A DNA stretch of 64,000 nucleotides from Flagellimonas sp. CMM7 (GTDB taxonomy: Bacteria > Bacteroidota > Bacteroidia > Flavobacteriales > Flavobacteriaceae): positions 3,617,501-3,681,500 of the forward strand of contig NZ_CP090003.1 in NCBI RefSeq assembly GCF_021390195.1, read 5' to 3'. A program made the position numbers and the translations under genes. Below are positions 45,834 to 54,401 of the stretch, piece by piece. A model generated the notes under the pieces. The model made no database searches and was not told the origin of the DNA. It saw only the letters and a program-made list of their open reading frames with translations. How positions within the stretch are numbered: the stretch's first letter is position 1; every line of letters begins with the position of its first letter.

Positions 45834-46841
45834 ATGAATACAAATTTTTCCATAATCGTCCCTGTATACAACAGACCTGAAGAAATTCAAGAGTTATTGG
45901 AAAGTCTTGTGGAACAGGATTTTAAAGAAGGTTATGAAGTTGTCATTGTAGAAGATGGTTCTGCAAAAAGCTCAAAAAAAGTTGTAGAGAATTTTCAGGA
46001 TAGGTTGCAAATCTCCTATTATTTTAAGGAAAACACAGGTCCTGGAGATTCTAGAAATTATGGAATGCAAAGTGCGAAGGGTAATTATTATATTATCCTG
46101 GATTCTGATTGTATTCTTCCAGCTCAATATCTGAGCGAGGTAAAAAGAGAACTCCAAACAGATTTTGTTCACTGTTTTGGTGGGCCAGATGCAGCACATG
46201 AATCATTCACTACGGTTCAAAAAGCCATAAATTATGTAATGACCTCATTTTATACCACTGGGGGCATCAGAGGAGGCGATACATCTATTGGAAAGTTTCA
46301 ACCGCGTAGTTTCAATATGGGAATTTCCAAGGAAGCTTTTAATAAAGCAGGTGGGTTTGGTCAAATTCACCCAGGTGAAGACCCAGATTTAACCTTTAGA
46401 ATATGGAAAGCAGGATATACCACCAGACTGTTTCCAAAAGTATTTGTCTATCATAAAAGACGGATAGACTGGAACAAGTTTTATATTCAGGTCAATAAAT
46501 TTGGAATGGTAAGGCCAATTCTAAACAAATGGCACAAGGGAACGGCAAAGTTGACGTATTGGTTTCCAACACTGTTTATACTAGGATTGTTAGGGTCAGT
46601 TTTGATGGCTATTGGAGGAATCATATTGCCAATTGTAATGGTTGGAGTATACTTTTCAGTACTTTTTTTAGATGCATTGATAAAAAATAAAAGCGTGAAA
46701 GTGGCTTTGTTGGCAATTTTTGCGGCATTAACACAGTTTACAGGATACGGGATAGGTTTTCTAAAATCCACAATCTTGGTTAATTTTAGCAATAAGGAAC
46801 CTGAAATATTGTTTCCGAAATTGTTTTTTAAAAAAAAGTAG
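45834..46841 (+). CDS. Family 2 glycosyltransferase with C-terminal membrane helices
   Basis: 335 residues. GT-A fold (1-~235): FSIIVPVYNRPEEIQELLESL, VIVEDGS, the D-x-D-like ILDSDCILP, and the acceptor region GEDPDLTFRIWKAGY with the catalytic E-D. C-terminal hydrophobic segments (about 243-320) suggest membrane attachment. It probably transfers a sugar to a lipid or polymer on the cytoplasmic face; donor and acceptor are unknown. It starts right after the fabI terminator. Confidence 0.92.
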   Translation: MNTNFSIIVPVYNRPEEIQELLESLVEQDFKEGYEVVIVEDGSAKSSKKVVENFQDRLQISYYFKENTGPGDSRNYGMQSAKGNYYIILDSDCILPAQYLSEVKRELQTDFVHCFGGPDAAHESFTTVQKAINYVMTSFYTTGGIRGGDTSIGKFQPRSFNMGISKEAFNKAGGFGQIHPGEDPDLTFRIWKAGYTTRLFPKVFVYHKRRIDWNKFYIQVNKFGMVRPILNKWHKGTAKLTYWFPTLFILGLLGSVLMAIGGIILPIVMVGVYFSVLFLDALIKNKSVKVALLAIFAALTQFTGYGIGFLKSTILVNFSNKEPEILFPKLFFKKK

Positions 46842-46844
46842 CAA

Positions 46845-47801
46845 GTGTTCAAAAAGGCATTTAGTGGACTTAATAAAAGGAAGGTAAAAGTATTTTTCCT
46901 CTTTTTGATATGTTCATTTCTTGCTTGGTTTTTGAGCAATTTGTCAGAGCCTTATGAATCCAGGGCCAACTTTAACTTGAACTATAAGAATTTACCGGAC
47001 ACTTTGTTATTGGGCAATAACGCTGTCAATTCCATTGAGGCGAAACTAAGGACCAGTGGGTTCAAGTTTCTCTATTACAACTTTGTAAATAAAAGGGTGG
47101 AGGTAGATTTATCTCAAGTAGTGATCGATAATGGAAACTATATTTTAACGGAAGATGCTTTAAAAAAACAAATGGAGCGTCAACTGTCTAAGAGCATCTC
47201 CTTGATTGATTTGGATAGGGATGAACTTATTGTAGATCTTTATCAAGTTGCAGCCAAGGAGGTCGCAATTAAAGCAAATTTAGACGTACAGTTTCAGCAG
47301 AATTATATTCTGGAAGGTGAACCAATTATTACACCAAATATGGTTTTGGTGAAGGGACCTAAAAGTGAAATAGACACGCTCAATACAATTTACACCTCAA
47401 AAATAGAGTTGGCAGACGTTTCTTCTGATTTTTCAAAGGACGTTTTACTGGTTTTTCCTAAAAACCTATCCAATAGTACCTTTTCAATTAATAGGGCTAA
47501 TGTATCGGGAAAAGTGGTAAAATTTTCTGAGAGGGTTTTTGATGTTGAAATTCAAGTATTAAATTTCCCAAAAGGATACCAAGTCAATACATTTCCCAAT
47601 TCTGTATCTGTACTTTGTAAAGCCACCATTGAACAGTTGAAATCGATAACGGTGGAAGATTTTGAGGTTATCGCGGATTACAAGCAGTTGAACGGTTCAA
47701 ATAATAACATGTTGTTTTTAGAAATTACGCAGAAACCTGATAAGGTTCATGGTGTAAGGTTGCTTGAAAATAAGGTTAACTTTGTTTTGGAACAAAAATG
47801 A
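46845..47801 (+). CDS. YbbR-like domain protein
   Basis: 318 residues from a GTG. One N-terminal membrane helix (about 14-31; VFFLFLICSFLAWFL), then an extracytoplasmic part with beta-rich YbbR-like repeats, for example VAIKANLDVQFQQNYILEGEPIITPNMVLVKGPKSEIDTLNTIYTSKIEL, in which the V-x-G-P-x-x-x-I-D-x-L motif is typical. YbbR/CdaR domains regulate diadenylate cyclase in Firmicutes; no cyclase gene is adjacent here. It overlaps coaE by 4 bp (ATGA). Confidence 0.85.
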   Translation: MFKKAFSGLNKRKVKVFFLFLICSFLAWFLSNLSEPYESRANFNLNYKNLPDTLLLGNNAVNSIEAKLRTSGFKFLYYNFVNKRVEVDLSQVVIDNGNYILTEDALKKQMERQLSKSISLIDLDRDELIVDLYQVAAKEVAIKANLDVQFQQNYILEGEPIITPNMVLVKGPKSEIDTLNTIYTSKIELADVSSDFSKDVLLVFPKNLSNSTFSINRANVSGKVVKFSERVFDVEIQVLNFPKGYQVNTFPNSVSVLCKATIEQLKSITVEDFEVIADYKQLNGSNNNMLFLEITQKPDKVHGVRLLENKVNFVLEQK

Positions 47802-48385
47802 TTATTGTTGGTCTAACAGGAGGAATAGGAAGCGGAAAGAGCACTGTTGCAGGCATGTTCAAAGATCTAGGAGTACCTGTGTATGACTCTGACTCTGAAG
47901 CAAAACGTCTTATGATGGCTTCTGCCGAGTTAAAAATGGCCATAATTAAATTGCTTGGAGAAGAAGCATATCATGGCAAAACTTTGAACAAAAGGTTTAT
48001 TGCAAACAAAATTTTTGAAAACCCTGAAACCCTACAAAGGTTAAACAAAATTGTTCATCCTGCCGTAAGAGAAGATTTTTTGGAGTGGACAAAAACTCAA
48101 GAAGTACCATATGTTATTCAGGAAACCGCTTTGATTTTTGAAAATGATGCTCAAGACAATTACGACTATGTAATTTTGGTTAAGGCACCAGAAGATTTTC
48201 GCCTTAAAAGAGTAATGGAAAGGGATGGGGCAAACAAGAAGGAAGTTCTGGGTCGTATGAAAAACCAGATGAGTGATGATGATAAAGTAGCTCTTTCAAA
48301 CTTTTGTATTGACAATATTGATTTGGAAATTACCAAAAAAAGGGTTGATGAACTTCATCAAAGGCTTGTAAGACAAGCAGATTGA
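47798..48385 (+). CDS. coaE: Dephospho-CoA kinase
   Basis: 195 residues. P-loop GLTGGIGSGKSTVAGMF (6-22), then VPVYDSDSEAKRLM, LNKIVHPAVREDFLEW, and the lid region RVMERDGANKKEVLGRMKNQMSDD, all usual in CoaE. It phosphorylates the 3'-OH of dephospho-CoA, the last step of CoA synthesis. The ATGA overlap with the YbbR-like gene indicates translational coupling. coaBC is in the same direction about 5.5 kb upstream. Confidence 0.96.
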   Translation: MIIVGLTGGIGSGKSTVAGMFKDLGVPVYDSDSEAKRLMMASAELKMAIIKLLGEEAYHGKTLNKRFIANKIFENPETLQRLNKIVHPAVREDFLEWTKTQEVPYVIQETALIFENDAQDNYDYVILVKAPEDFRLKRVMERDGANKKEVLGRMKNQMSDDDKVALSNFCIDNIDLEITKKRVDELHQRLVRQAD

Positions 48386-48462
48386 CCAGTAATTTTAACA
48401 TTTTTGTTAAGGTTAGGTTAAACGGTCAAAGGCCTAAATGTTAAATTTCTAATTTTACCCCG

Positions 48463-50046
48463 ATGAACAAGAAGCTATTCGTTCTTCTCGTCATTCTTAT
48501 GAGTTTATCCCTTACTGGGATAATTTTTGTTCAAGTGTATTGGATAAGAACATCAGTGGACGACAAGGAGGAGCAATTCTCAAGAACGGTAACAGACATA
48601 CTGGATAAGGTTGCCAGCAGGGTGGAGAAGAGGGAGATGAAGGACTATTCAGATCGTTTGGCTTCATTGGTAGATAGTATTGGACAACCTAAAACCACTC
48701 AGTTCAGAAATTTTTTATTTGTTGATAGAGATTTAAATTCAGATGAGATTCTCTTTTATTCACATGGAATTCTAGAAGAAGATTATAATATAACATCAAC
48801 GTTCTTTGATAATTTAAGTGGGGATGACGATACCACAACGATTAAAAACTTCACAAGTAAGCGTACCAAGGCCGTCTTTAAAGAAGAATTTGGGTTAGAT
48901 GGTAAAAGCTATAGCCTAACGCCTATTCAAAAGGCAGAAAAGATTGGGGGACTATCTAAAATTGATAAGGCAGCTTGGGAAGATGTTTTTATGGAGTATG
49001 CCAAAAGTAGGCCAATACATAAAAGGGTATCCAAACAAGAATTAGAATTGCTGTTAAGTCAGGAATTGGGCAATAGAAATATTGATATAGATTACGAATA
49101 CGGAGTGTACAGCCAAGGTTATCCCACCAAGGTAAAATCTAAAAAATTCAAATTTTCTGAATCTAAGATGTACAGGGCTCCAATTTTCAAGGATAGTGAA
49201 GGAAACACGAGCTTTTCGTTACTACTAACTTTTCCTAAGATGAAGAAGTTTCTTTTTCAATCTATAATGAGCATGGCGTTGTTGTCATTGATTTTTACAT
49301 TGGTGATTATGATTGCTTATTCCAGCGCAATCTATCAGTTGATAAAGCAGAAACAGATATCTGAAATAAAAACAGATTTCATCAACAACATGACACATGA
49401 GTTTAAGACTCCAATTGCAACAATAAATCTTGCGGTTGAAGCTATCCGAAACCCTAAATCCATTGATGATAAAGAAAAAGTATTACGTTATTTGGGAATG
49501 ATTAGGGATGAGAACAAACGTATGCATGCACAGGTAGAGAATGTGCTTAGAATATCCAAATTGGAAAAAAATCAGTTGGATATCCGTAAGGATAGGGTGG
49601 ATGTTCATGACATAATAGTGGATGCTATAGCGCATATAGAGTTAATAGTTGAGGATAGGGGTGGATATGTAAAATCGAATTTGAATGCAGAAAGATCAGA
49701 GGTTCTGGCTAATGATGTGCATTTTACCAATGTGATTGTAAATATTCTGGACAATGCGGTAAAGTATTCAGTAGAATCCCCAAAAATTGATGTTTTTACC
49801 GAAGTAGTTAAAAACAGTATAATTATCAAAGTACAAGATCGTGGAGCTGGAATGAGCAAAGCAGTGCTTAAAAGAGTTTTTGAAAAATTTTACCGGGAAC
49901 ATACCGGAGACATACATAACGTAAAGGGTCATGGGTTAGGATTGGCCTACGTAAAACGAATTATAGAAGATCATCAGGGCGAAGTTTATGCGGAAAGTGA
50001 AAAGGGAAAAGGAAGTACTTTCTTTATAAAACTACCTTTAATTTAG
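48463..50046 (+). CDS. Membrane sensor histidine kinase (RprX-like)
   Basis: 527 residues. TM1 (about 7-29) and TM2 (about 267-289) enclose a ~235-residue periplasmic sensor without a recognised domain. There is no HAMP. H-box FINNMTHEFKTPIATINLAVEAI with the phospho-His near 313, then N-box FTNVIVNILDNAVKYS, G1 VQDRGAGM, F box FEKFYR and G2 GHGLGLAYVKRI. It pairs with the response regulator 6 bp downstream. The layout resembles RprX of Bacteroides. The signal is unknown. Confidence 0.94.
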   Translation: MNKKLFVLLVILMSLSLTGIIFVQVYWIRTSVDDKEEQFSRTVTDILDKVASRVEKREMKDYSDRLASLVDSIGQPKTTQFRNFLFVDRDLNSDEILFYSHGILEEDYNITSTFFDNLSGDDDTTTIKNFTSKRTKAVFKEEFGLDGKSYSLTPIQKAEKIGGLSKIDKAAWEDVFMEYAKSRPIHKRVSKQELELLLSQELGNRNIDIDYEYGVYSQGYPTKVKSKKFKFSESKMYRAPIFKDSEGNTSFSLLLTFPKMKKFLFQSIMSMALLSLIFTLVIMIAYSSAIYQLIKQKQISEIKTDFINNMTHEFKTPIATINLAVEAIRNPKSIDDKEKVLRYLGMIRDENKRMHAQVENVLRISKLEKNQLDIRKDRVDVHDIIVDAIAHIELIVEDRGGYVKSNLNAERSEVLANDVHFTNVIVNILDNAVKYSVESPKIDVFTEVVKNSIIIKVQDRGAGMSKAVLKRVFEKFYREHTGDIHNVKGHGLGLAYVKRIIEDHQGEVYAESEKGKGSTFFIKLPLI

Positions 50047-50052
50047 AAAACT

Positions 50053-50769
50053 ATGGAGACAGAAAAAAAGAAAATACTATTGGTTGAAGATGATCCCAAT
50101 TTTGGGATTGTATTAAAAGATTATTTATCCATGAACGATTTTGATGTTGTTCTGGCTAAAAATGGAATGGAAGGTTTTGAAAAATTCAAGAAGGATAATT
50201 ATGATGTCTGTATTCTGGATGTTATGATGCCATATAAAGATGGATTTACCCTAGCTAGGGAAATAAGGGAGAAAAATGAGAATGTGCCTATCATTTTCCT
50301 TACTGCAAAAACCATGAAAGAAGATGTTCTTAAAGGATACAAGGCAGGAGCTGATGATTACTTGAACAAACCTTTCGATTCTGAAGTGCTTTTAATGAAA
50401 CTTAAAGCAATACTTCAAAGGAAAGCATCTAGCACATTGGCTGATAGTAAGCAATTTGAATTTGAAATTGGTAATTTCCATTTAAATTCGAAGCTTCGTT
50501 TCTTAAAATATATGGAAGAGGAGCCTGTAAAGCTTTCTCCTAAGGAAAACGAATTATTAAGATTGCTGGCATTACATGAAAATGATTTAATGCCTAGAGA
50601 ATTGGCATTGACCAAAATATGGCGAGATGACAATTATTTTACTTCTAGAAGTATGGATGTATATATTGCCAAATTAAGAAAGTACTTAAAACGTGATGAT
50701 GTTGTAGAAATCTTGAACATTCACGGAGAAGGATTTAGATTGGTTGTTAAAGCTGAGAATAATCAATAG
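50053..50769 (+). CDS. OmpR-type response regulator (RprY-like)
   Basis: 238 residues. Receiver (1-~120): acidic pair EDD (12-14), phospho-acceptor Asp56 in DVCILDVMMPYKDGF, Thr in PIIFLTAK, and Lys in DYLNKPFD. Winged-helix DNA-binding domain (~135-235): LSPKENELLRLLALHENDLMPRELALTKIWRDDNYFTSRSMDVYIAKLRKYLK. It acts with the kinase just upstream. In Bacteroides, RprY controls a stress-type regulon; here targets are unknown. A terminator follows. Confidence 0.95.
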   Translation: METEKKKILLVEDDPNFGIVLKDYLSMNDFDVVLAKNGMEGFEKFKKDNYDVCILDVMMPYKDGFTLAREIREKNENVPIIFLTAKTMKEDVLKGYKAGADDYLNKPFDSEVLLMKLKAILQRKASSTLADSKQFEFEIGNFHLNSKLRFLKYMEEEPVKLSPKENELLRLLALHENDLMPRELALTKIWRDDNYFTSRSMDVYIAKLRKYLKRDDVVEILNIHGEGFRLVVKAENNQ

Positions 50770-50791
50770 GAGTTACCCCTATATAGATAAA

Positions 50792-50824
50792 TACCAAACC
50801 ACCTTTTTTAGGTGGTTTTTTTAT
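50792..50824. terminator. Bidirectional terminator between response regulator and GntP
   Basis: The stem AAACCACC (50796-50803) / GGTGGTTT (50811-50818) has a T-rich loop and is followed by a T run. It suits both the plus-strand two-component genes and the minus-strand gluconate operon end. Confidence 0.85.
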
Positions 50825-52158
50825 ACAAAAAAGTAAAGAATAGAGACCGTAAAGATTCCAACAAAGGCAAGAATCGTTGTCATCATGGTCCAAGACTTAA
50901 ATGTTTGCTTTTCCGTAATACCTAAGTATTGACCAACGAGCCAAAAACCACTGTCATTAACATGAGAAAAGATGCTTGCACCCGAAGCGATGGCAATTAC
51001 CATACAAGCAAGTTCTACAGGACTTAACACCGCGTTTATTAATAAAGGAGACACCAATCCGGCAGCTGTTATCATTGCCACAGTAGAAGAGCCCTGAACA
51101 ATTCTAACAATAGCGGCGCTTATAAAGGCGAAGGCCAAAACAGGAAAACCCGCATTGCTTAAAGATGTCGCTAGTAATTCCCCAGCACCGGTATTTGTCA
51201 AAACCTGTTTAAAAACCCCTCCTGCCCCGGTAAGTAAAATAATGGTACCTGCCGGGGCCAAAGATTTACTGGTGATATCAAAAAGTTGTTGTTTGGTAAA
51301 TCCTTTTCTGATACCAAAAAAATACCAGGCCAAAATATTTGCAATGATTAAAGCTGAAAAGGGATGACCGACTAAGGCAATTCCATTTAAAACAGTTTTA
51401 TTGGTTATTCCAAGTGCACCAGTGGATGCTATAGTATTCAAAAGGATAAGAATAATGGGAAAAGCAATAATAAGTAAAGTCTGCCCAATAGGAGGTAATA
51501 TAGTAGGCTCAACACTATCAACGAGTTTTGGAGCCTCTACAAATATCTTTTTTGATATATAGCGTCCAAATAATAAACCTGCAATCAAAGCGGTTGGGAT
51601 ACCAGTTAAAAAACCAACCAGAATAACCCATCCCAAATCAGCACCAACAATATCTGCAACTGCAATAGGGCCAGGAGTAGGGGGTATAAAGGCATGTGTT
51701 ATGGCTAATCCTGCCAGCAAGGGTATTGCATATAGCAAAAGTGATTTTCCAGTTTTACGCTGTAACGCGTAGATCATCGGAACTAGAATGATAAATGCAA
51801 CATCAAAGAAAACAGGTATGGCTATTAAAAACCCAGAAATGACCATAGCGGATGGTGCTTTTTTCAATCCAAACTTAGATACCATAAAATCTGCTATGGT
51901 TTTTGCACCACCAGAGGCCTCTAAAATACCTCCGAACATAGCGCCTAATCCAACCACAGTAGCAACAAAACCTAAAGTGCTGCCCATTCCATCCTGAACG
52001 GTTTTAATGATTTGATTTGCATCTAAACCTGCAATAAGTCCAACGGTTATACTTCCTATAAGAAGCGCTATAAAAGCGTTGATACGTAGTTTTAAGATTA
52101 AAAATAAGAGTACTGCTATCCCCCCTAATACAGCAAAAAGCAAATGGGTTTCTATCAT
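50821..52158 (-). CDS. gntT: GntP family gluconate permease
   Basis: 445 residues, about 12 TM segments. Family marks: VQDGMGSTLGFVATVVGLGAMFG, FFDVAFIILVPM, ITHAFIPPTPGPIAVADIVGADLGWV, ITGAGGVF, VQGSSTVAMITAAGLVSP and FSHVNDSGFWLVGQYL. The neighbouring gene encodes gluconate kinase and overlaps by 4 bp, so the substrate is very probably gluconate, unlike the orphan GntP copy at 5543-6865. It is the last gene of the nine-gene minus-strand run. Confidence 0.93.
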   Translation of the reverse strand: MIETHLLFAVLGGIAVLLFLILKLRINAFIALLIGSITVGLIAGLDANQIIKTVQDGMGSTLGFVATVVGLGAMFGGILEASGGAKTIADFMVSKFGLKKAPSAMVISGFLIAIPVFFDVAFIILVPMIYALQRKTGKSLLLYAIPLLAGLAITHAFIPPTPGPIAVADIVGADLGWVILVGFLTGIPTALIAGLLFGRYISKKIFVEAPKLVDSVEPTILPPIGQTLLIIAFPIILILLNTIASTGALGITNKTVLNGIALVGHPFSALIIANILAWYFFGIRKGFTKQQLFDITSKSLAPAGTIILLTGAGGVFKQVLTNTGAGELLATSLSNAGFPVLAFAFISAAIVRIVQGSSTVAMITAAGLVSPLLINAVLSPVELACMVIAIASGASIFSHVNDSGFWLVGQYLGITEKQTFKSWTMMTTILAFVGIFTVSILYFFV

Positions 52159-52649
52159 TGTATTTGGTTTGTTATTTCTTGTATAACTTGATCCGGAGTC
52201 AAAGAAACGGATACTGTAATTGCTTCAGTTGGTGCCTCAAGGGTATCAAACTGTGATTTAAGTAGTTCTAATGGCATAAAGTGTCCCTTTCTACTTTCTA
52301 ATCTAGATTTAATAAGTTCAAATGAACCTTCCAAATAAATAAAACCAAGATGATTTTTCATTTCCTTTAAAAGGACTTTCCTATAACTTTCCTTTAGGGC
52401 AGAACAGGCAATAATAGCACCCGAAGATTTGTGTTCTTTTGCCAGCTCATTGAGTCTTATAAGCCATCCTTCCCTATCATCATCGTTTAAAGGATTCCCG
52501 GCTTCCATTTTTTCTATGTTTTCCTTTGGATGAAAATCATCTCCATCAAAAAAAGGAATCTCCAATGCACGTGATAGGAGCTTACCAATAGTAGATTTTC
52601 CGGTTCCAGATACACCCATTATTATATATACTTTTTGAATACTAGGCAT
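52155..52649 (-). CDS. gntK: Gluconokinase, GntK type
   Basis: 164 residues, normal for thermoresistant-type gluconokinase. P-loop IMGVSGTGKSTIGKLLS (about 11-27), then FFDGDDFHPKENIEKMEAGNPLNDDDREGWL with the gluconate-binding D-G-D-x-x-H-P, and SALKESYRKVL. It makes 6-phosphogluconate for the pentose-phosphate or Entner-Doudoroff routes. It overlaps the permease by 4 bp and miaA by 8 bp. Confidence 0.96.
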   Translation of the reverse strand: MPSIQKVYIIMGVSGTGKSTIGKLLSRALEIPFFDGDDFHPKENIEKMEAGNPLNDDDREGWLIRLNELAKEHKSSGAIIACSALKESYRKVLLKEMKNHLGFIYLEGSFELIKSRLESRKGHFMPLELLKSQFDTLEAPTEAITVSVSLTPDQVIQEITNQIQ

Positions 52650-53565
52650 GCGGATTTGTTTTAAGTTGGTTGGTTATTTTTTCAAGAATAACTTTTGGTT
52701 CAGTATTAAAATCTACCCAAAGAATATTTTTGTTTTTTCTAAGCCATGTCAACTGCCTTTTGGCAAAACGTCTCGTATTTTTTTTGATTTCTGAAATGGC
52801 AAAATCAAGAGTGAAGTTTTTATCAAAATATTCAAGCAGCTCCTTGTACCCTACAGTTTGCAAAGCATTAAGGTTTTTGTGTGGGTATAATTTTTTTGCT
52901 TCATCCAATAGTCCAGCTTCTATCATTATGTCTACACGCTGATTGATACGTTCATAAATCACCTCTCTATCTGCTTGGATACCGACATAAAAAGAATTGA
53001 AATTTCTCTTTTTTCTTTTCTGATTTAAGAATGAAGAGTAAGGTTTTTTGGCAGTTAAGCAAACTTCCAAGGCCCGTATTACCCTATGAGGATTATGTAT
53101 ATCTACCAGATGATAGTATTTTGGGTCTAGCACAAGCAATTCTTCCTGTAAGCATTCTAAACCTTCTTTTTCTAGTTTTTGATTTAAAGAGTCACGCAAT
53201 TTGGAGTCTATTTGCGGGAATTCATCCAATCCATTTACTACAGCATCAACATAAAGGCCGCTTCCGCCCACCATAACAACATAATCGTTATTTTGGAAAA
53301 GTTTTTCTATTTGGGCAATCGCTTCTTTTTCAAAATCACCAACTGAATAGGGTTCAAAAATACTTTTGTGTTGAATAAAATGATGTGGTACGGCTTTTAG
53401 TTCCTCTGCAGATGGTACTGCCGTTCCTATGTGCATTTCTTTGAAGAACTGTCGCGAATCTGCGGAAACAATTTCGGTCTTAAAGTGTTTTGCGAGAATA
53501 ATTGCTAATCTGGTCTTTCCAATAGCGGTTGGTCCCACAACTGAAATCAAAGTCTTAGAGCTCAT
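52642..53565 (-). CDS. miaA: tRNA dimethylallyltransferase
   Basis: 307 residues from the ATG at 53565, which overlaps the stop of the K+ channel gene (ATGA); an earlier frame start at 53580 lies inside that gene. MiaA prenylates A37 of tRNAs that read UNN codons. P-loop VVGPTAIGKTRLA (about 7-19), VSADSRQFFKEMHIGTA with the catalytic Asp/Thr, QTVGYKELLEYFD and KKNTRRFAKRQLTWLRK. The length is normal. It is coupled on both sides by overlaps. Confidence 0.96.
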   Translation of the reverse strand: MSSKTLISVVGPTAIGKTRLAIILAKHFKTEIVSADSRQFFKEMHIGTAVPSAEELKAVPHHFIQHKSIFEPYSVGDFEKEAIAQIEKLFQNNDYVVMVGGSGLYVDAVVNGLDEFPQIDSKLRDSLNQKLEKEGLECLQEELLVLDPKYYHLVDIHNPHRVIRALEVCLTAKKPYSSFLNQKRKKRNFNSFYVGIQADREVIYERINQRVDIMIEAGLLDEAKKLYPHKNLNALQTVGYKELLEYFDKNFTLDFAISEIKKNTRRFAKRQLTWLRKNKNILWVDFNTEPKVILEKITNQLKTNPHA

Positions 53566-54401
53566 AGCAAATCTCCGCATTTATAGCAGTTTGCAGCATC
53601 ATCTCTATGACCTTCTGCCGAGCAGCTAGGACAGGCCTGCGTATTTGTATGTACTAGGCTATTTCCTTTTTTGCCTTTTCCATGTCTTGAGAATTCTACC
53701 GTAACAATACCGGTTGGCACAGCAATGATCCCGTAACCTAAAACCATGATGATAGTAGCTAAAAACTGCCCTAAATTGGTTTGAGGAGCAATATCCCCAT
53801 AACCTACAGTGGTCAATGTTACTATCGTCCAATAGATGCTTCTTGGAATACTGGTAAAACCAGCTTCATCATCTTCAATAAGGTACATGATTGTACCCAT
53901 GATTACGGAAAGAATTAAAACAACATATATAAAAACCGCTATTTTAGCCCTACTGGCCTTTAATGCAGCTTTTAGTTGAGATGCCTCTCCCATAAACTTT
54001 ACAAGCTTCAATATTCTAAAAACCCGTAGGAGACGGAACGCTCTTACAGCCAACAAAACTTGGGAACCAGCAAGAATATAGGAAAGATAGAGTGGAATGG
54101 TTGATAAAAAATCAATGATGCCATAAAGGCTAAAAACATACTTCAATGGCTTTTTGATGCTAATGAGTCTTGCAATGTATTCCAAGGTAAAAAAAATGGT
54201 AACCACCCATTCTAAGGTCAACAGAATCTTATGGTAATGCAAGTCCACTTCTTTTATGCTTTCCAGCATCACAAGAATTACACTAAGTACAATCAGAACA
54301 AAAAGGACAATATCAAAAAACTTTCCTAAAGGAGTGTCAGCTTCATAAATAATTTCATGAAGTGTATTTTTCCAACCAGAATGTATTTTATGCTCTTTCA
54401 A
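53562..54401 (-). CDS. Voltage-sensor K+ channel with a C-terminal zinc ribbon
   Basis: 279 residues. Six TM helices. S4 carries Arg at 120, 123, 126 and 129 (AVRAFRLLRVFRILKLVKF), the three-residue spacing of a voltage sensor. The selectivity filter TTVGYGD is at 197-203. After S6 a basic linker leads to CPSCSAEGHRDDAANCYKCGD (Cys 257, 260, 272, 275), a CxxC-x11-CxxC zinc ribbon at the very end. It overlaps miaA and the exonuclease gene by 4 bp each. The ribbon could be a sensing or protein-binding device; function unknown. Confidence 0.93.
   Translation of the reverse strand: MKEHKIHSGWKNTLHEIIYEADTPLGKFFDIVLFVLIVLSVILVMLESIKEVDLHYHKILLTLEWVVTIFFTLEYIARLISIKKPLKYVFSLYGIIDFLSTIPLYLSYILAGSQVLLAVRAFRLLRVFRILKLVKFMGEASQLKAALKASRAKIAVFIYVVLILSVIMGTIMYLIEDDEAGFTSIPRSIYWTIVTLTTVGYGDIAPQTNLGQFLATIIMVLGYGIIAVPTGIVTVEFSRHGKGKKGNSLVHTNTQACPSCSAEGHRDDAANCYKCGDLL

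Noticed and set aside
45972..46199. Minus-strand 75-residue frame in the glycosyltransferase gene
   Set aside because: Shadow of a conserved GT2 domain.
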